From: Paraliobacillus quinghaiensis
GTDB taxonomy: Bacteria; Bacillota; Bacilli; Bacillales; Amphibacillaceae
Direction of reading: 5' to 3'
Assembly (NCBI RefSeq): GCF_003426025.1
Contig: NZ_QJSH01000002.1
Span: 124,001 to 188,000, forward strand
DNA: 64,000 bases
Positions 61,551 through 64,000 of this stretch are shown in pieces. The translations under genes were made by a program, and so were the position numbers. Below the pieces are notes generated by a model. The model was not told where the DNA came from. It ran no database searches and was given only the letters and a program-made list of their open reading frames with translations. Each line of letters begins with the position of its first letter. The stretch's first letter is position 1.

Positions 61551-62336
61551 ATGAGTGGAAAAAGTGTGATTTTTTTTGATATAGATGGGACATTGTTAGA
61601 TCATGATAAGAATTTACCTACATCAACGAAAAAGGCTATTAAGAAGTTAAAATTAGATGGTCATATAGTTGCGATTGCAACCGGCCGTGCTCCTTTTATG
61701 TATGAAGATCTGAGAGAAGAGTTAGGGATTGATACGTACGTGAGTTACAACGGTCAATTTGTTGTGGTAGAGGGGGAGATTGTTTATACAAACCCATTAA
61801 ACTTAGAAGCATTAGAAGAATTAACGGCGGTTGGTCTTAGTAAAGATCACCCAATAGTTTATATGGATGATAAGGATATGAAGACAAATGTCCCTTCACA
61901 TGAATTTATTTCTGAGAGTATTGCTACTCTTAAAATAAAACAGTTTCCAACGCATGATCCCAATTATTATAAGGACCGTGAAATTTATCAATCTTTATTT
62001 TTTTGTACAGAAGGAGAAGAGAAGTTTTATCAAGAAAAATTTCCTTTATTTGATTTTGTTAGGTGGCATCCAGTATCAGTTGATGTAGTGCCAAAAGGTG
62101 GTTCAAAGGCTAATGGGATTAAGCAAGCAATGAAAGCCATAGGTATTTCTGAAGACAATCAATACGCATTTGGTGATGGGCTTAATGACTTGGAGATGCT
62201 TTCAACCGTAACCCATAGTGTGGCGATGGGGAATGCGAAAGAAGAAGTAAAAGCAGTTTCGAAGTATATAACTAAAGATGTTGATCAGGATGGCATTGTT
62301 CATGGATTAGAACTAGTAGGATTATTAGAAAAGTAG
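61551..62336 (+). CDS. HAD-superfamily Cof-type phosphatase
   Basis: The 261-residue protein has HAD motif I 'VIFFDIDGTLLDHD', motif II within 'VAIATGRAPF' and motif IV 'AFGDGLNDLEMLSTVTHSVAMGNA'. It is of the Cof/YidA type, probably acting on a sugar phosphate or cofactor phosphate. AAAGAGGG precedes the ATG. It follows the LacI gene in the same direction and may share its transcript, which would make a sugar phosphate the likelier substrate. Confidence 0.87.
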   Translation: MSGKSVIFFDIDGTLLDHDKNLPTSTKKAIKKLKLDGHIVAIATGRAPFMYEDLREELGIDTYVSYNGQFVVVEGEIVYTNPLNLEALEELTAVGLSKDHPIVYMDDKDMKTNVPSHEFISESIATLKIKQFPTHDPNYYKDREIYQSLFFCTEGEEKFYQEKFPLFDFVRWHPVSVDVVPKGGSKANGIKQAMKAIGISEDNQYAFGDGLNDLEMLSTVTHSVAMGNAKEEVKAVSKYITKDVDQDGIVHGLELVGLLEK

Positions 62337-62641
62337 TAATAATTATTTCGATGCCGTTAGAACAAAAATTTGTTTCCTTTTCTTTTTTTCAAAATTAAAC
62401 ATTACTGTAATATTTTATGATAAAATCGACTTATTAAAACTTAGTTAAGGAGGTTTTGAGTTAATACAAATATTGCACAAAAAACAACTACTCGTGCGTA
62501 GAACACGTTCCAAAAAAGCTAAAAGGCGAGGCGAAAAATGTTTGCTTCCTTCAACAAGGAACGTTCTTCTCTTTCGAATGGCAAGACGGGTTGGCGGTTC
62601 AACAATCGTATGATTATAAACCAAGCGAGGGTGTGGACAAG

Positions 62642-63523
62642 TTGAGTTTGACTTTTATAAAAAATTATAAGAATGATGAAAAGTTAAGGAAAAGTTTCAA
62701 TGAACTTGCGACCGAAGTTTTCGGTATTAATTTTGAAGATTGGTATCAAAAAGGATTTTGGAATAACCGCTACGTCCCTTATTCATACATTGATGGGGAT
62801 AAAGTGATAGCAAATGTGTCCGTTAATTTATTAGATTTTGTTATTGATGGAAAGAATAAAAGTGCAATACAGATTGGTACAGTAATGACACATCCAAACT
62901 ATCGAAATAAAGGACTTTCAACAAGTTTAATGAATACGGTATTAGAGGAATATGAAGGGAATTATGATTTTATATATTTATTTGCTAATCAAAATGTTCT
63001 AGATTTCTATCCTAAATTCGGTTTTGACTCATTTAATGAGTATCAATTTTCAATGCCATATTTATCAACTCATTCAGATAAAACAGGTATTCGTAAACTT
63101 GATGGAAACAATATGGATGATATTAATTTAATCTATAAAATTGCTACTGAAAGATTGCCTGTTTCCAATCTGTTTGGAACAATAAATACACAAGATCTTC
63201 TAATGTTCTATTGTATATATGTATTTGAAAGTAATATTTATTACATAGAAGAAGAAAGCGCAATTGTAATTTTTGAGCAAGAAGATAAGCAAGTAGATAT
63301 TTATGACATTGTTAGTAATAAAGAAGTTAACATTGTTAATGTTTTATCGAAGATTACTAATAGTGATACAAATAAAATTGTCTTCCACTTCACTCCTGAC
63401 TATAAAGGAATTAATGCACAGAGTGAACTGTTTAATGGAGACGATGTATTTTTTATAAAAATGAATGGAAATGATAATTATTTTCCATCAGAACTTAAGT
63501 ATCCTATTACTACCAAAGTGTGA
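62642..63523 (+). CDS. GNAT-family N-acetyltransferase
   Basis: The protein (293 residues from TTG 62642) has the acetyl-CoA binding segment 'IQIGTVMTHPNYRNKGLSTSLMNTVL' and 'LFANQNVLDFYPKFGFDSF', both typical of the GNAT fold; the C-terminal 130 residues resemble the extra domain of Eis-like or two-domain GNAT enzymes. TTG 62642 is supported by GAGGGTG upstream. The frame is open back to 62465 without a good start. Substrate unknown. Base composition of the 5' region differs from the gene itself. Confidence 0.78.
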   Translation: MSLTFIKNYKNDEKLRKSFNELATEVFGINFEDWYQKGFWNNRYVPYSYIDGDKVIANVSVNLLDFVIDGKNKSAIQIGTVMTHPNYRNKGLSTSLMNTVLEEYEGNYDFIYLFANQNVLDFYPKFGFDSFNEYQFSMPYLSTHSDKTGIRKLDGNNMDDINLIYKIATERLPVSNLFGTINTQDLLMFYCIYVFESNIYYIEEESAIVIFEQEDKQVDIYDIVSNKEVNIVNVLSKITNSDTNKIVFHFTPDYKGINAQSELFNGDDVFFIKMNGNDNYFPSELKYPITTKV

Positions 63524-63540
63524 ATTTTAGCTATATTTAA

Positions 63541-63584
63541 CACAAAATACTTGAGGATATCTAATTGCCTCAAGTATTTTTGTG
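63541..63584 (+). terminator. Terminator after the GNAT gene
   Basis: CACAAAATACTTGAGG and CCTCAAGTATTTTTGTG pair almost perfectly around an eleven-base loop. Confidence 0.85.
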
Positions 63585-63778
63585 TGGTAATTACAGTGTT
63601 ATTGATCAAGTGAGCTTAGATGTACTCACGTAATAAAAACACATGAATTAGCTTTTTTAGATAGGAGATAGCTGTTATTCATTAAAACTAACTCACACTA
63701 AGAAAAGTTTAACTTTATTGTAATAATTGTGATATAAGTCACATAATATCAAGTAGGTATTTGCTATACTTCTATCAA

Positions 63779-63864
63779 TGAGAATGGTTTTCAATTGAAT
63801 TTTATTTTTTTCAATGTTACAGACATCCTTTTATTTTTTTAGACTGTAGTGAGAATGATTATCG
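63779..63864. promoter_or_regulatory. Two Fur-box-like sites before feoA
   Basis: TGAGAATGGTTTTCA (63779-63793) and TGAGAATGATTATCG (63850-63864) both follow the Bacillus 7-1-7 Fur consensus TGATAATNATTATCA, the second with two differences. They indicate iron-repressed expression of feoA. The 63524-63886 gap otherwise has only the terminator. Confidence 0.7.
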
Positions 63865-63886
63865 CTATTGATGAGGAGGAGAATAG

Positions 63887-64000
63887 ATGTTGTTATCTGA
63901 GTTATCAAATAATGATATTGCCAGAGTTACTGATTTTTCTAAAGTACATATAGTAATTCAGAAACGTTTACGTCAACTAGGAATAAAGCAAGACTGTGAA
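63887..64000 (+). CDS. feoA: Ferrous iron transport protein FeoA, 5' part only
   Basis: The first 38 residues, MLLSELSNNDIARVTDFSKV and onward to 'KRLRQLGIKQDCE', match the N-terminus of FeoA, a small SH3-like cytoplasmic protein needed for Fe2+ uptake by FeoB. GAGGAGG precedes the ATG. The gene runs off the right edge; feoB is expected to follow. Two Fur-like boxes lie upstream. Confidence 0.85.
   Translation, partial: MLLSELSNNDIARVTDFSKVHIVIQKRLRQLGIKQDCE

Noticed and set aside
62538-62644. Small forward gene of about 35 codons starting ATG 62538
   Set aside because: It has no ribosome site, overlaps two other open frames and ends inside the GNAT start; more likely a chance frame in the GC-richer leader.

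Overview
The window reads as a chromosome segment of a low-GC, endospore-forming Bacillaceae species. CotY/CotZ, YjcZ and Spo0E-type proteins point to sporulation. PerR- and Fur-type boxes and AGGAGG ribosome sites are typical of the family. A complete seven-gene Mrp Na+/H+ antiporter and a highly acidic surface-type protein suggest a salt- or alkali-tolerant member (Oceanobacillus/Gracilibacillus-like); this is an inference from gene content and I cannot name the species. I see no rRNA genes, intact tRNA genes, insertion sequences, prophage or CRISPR array.

Layout. 1-2.8 kb: ydbT/ydbS-type PH-domain membrane proteins, a CBS protein, a spore coat protein and a thioredoxin. 3.1-9.0 kb: mrpABCDEFG. 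9.2-14.6 kb: a broken PAS-GAF-GGDEF-EAL gene, then a two-component system flanked by two paralogous SHOCT mini-membrane proteins. 14.6-19.5 kb: a reactive-sulfur (persulfide) locus of the B. subtilis yrkDEFHIJ type with CstR, rhodaneses, glutaredoxin, a rhodanese/persulfide-dioxygenase fusion, TauE exporter, DsrE, TusA and DUF302. 21.2-23.9 kb: a second operon (methyltransferase, unknown membrane protein, CcdA, ResA-like thioredoxin) whose promoter carries the same ATACC-N6-GGTAT-type operator as the sulfur genes. 24-34 kb: Dps under a perfect PerR box, YjcZ, HAD phosphatases, AEC transporter, acidic protein, DUF4003, esterase, cold-shock protein, rlmN, DUF4395 and a lone siderophore-type N-hydroxylase.

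34.3-49 kb: sugar island with three LacI regulators, a YesL-type protein, two GH13 alpha-glucosidases with complementary predicted specificity, a sugar ABC importer, and a fructokinase-sucrose phosphorylase pair whose 5' edge keeps the 13-codon tail of a lost permease. 49-54.7 kb: AraC regulator divergent from a Gfo/Idh-ThuA-TIM-barrel operon of the keto-sugar type. 54.9-58.8 kb: a Spo0E-like gene behind three phased Spo0A-type boxes, an SsuABC-type ABC importer and metA (Glu111, acetyl-CoA type). 58.9-60.4 kb: two inverted intergenic repeat elements, then the tiny YvrJ, DUF2922, DUF1659 and YjzC genes. 60.4-64 kb: a fourth LacI regulator with a perfect palindromic operator, a HAD phosphatase, a GNAT protein and the start of feoA behind two Fur-like boxes.

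The most novel-looking points are the apparent extension of the CstR regulon to a membrane thiol-redox operon, the permease stub at the sucrose phosphorylase operon, the phased 0A boxes, and several small structured repeats. All function calls come from reading motifs; no database search was run.
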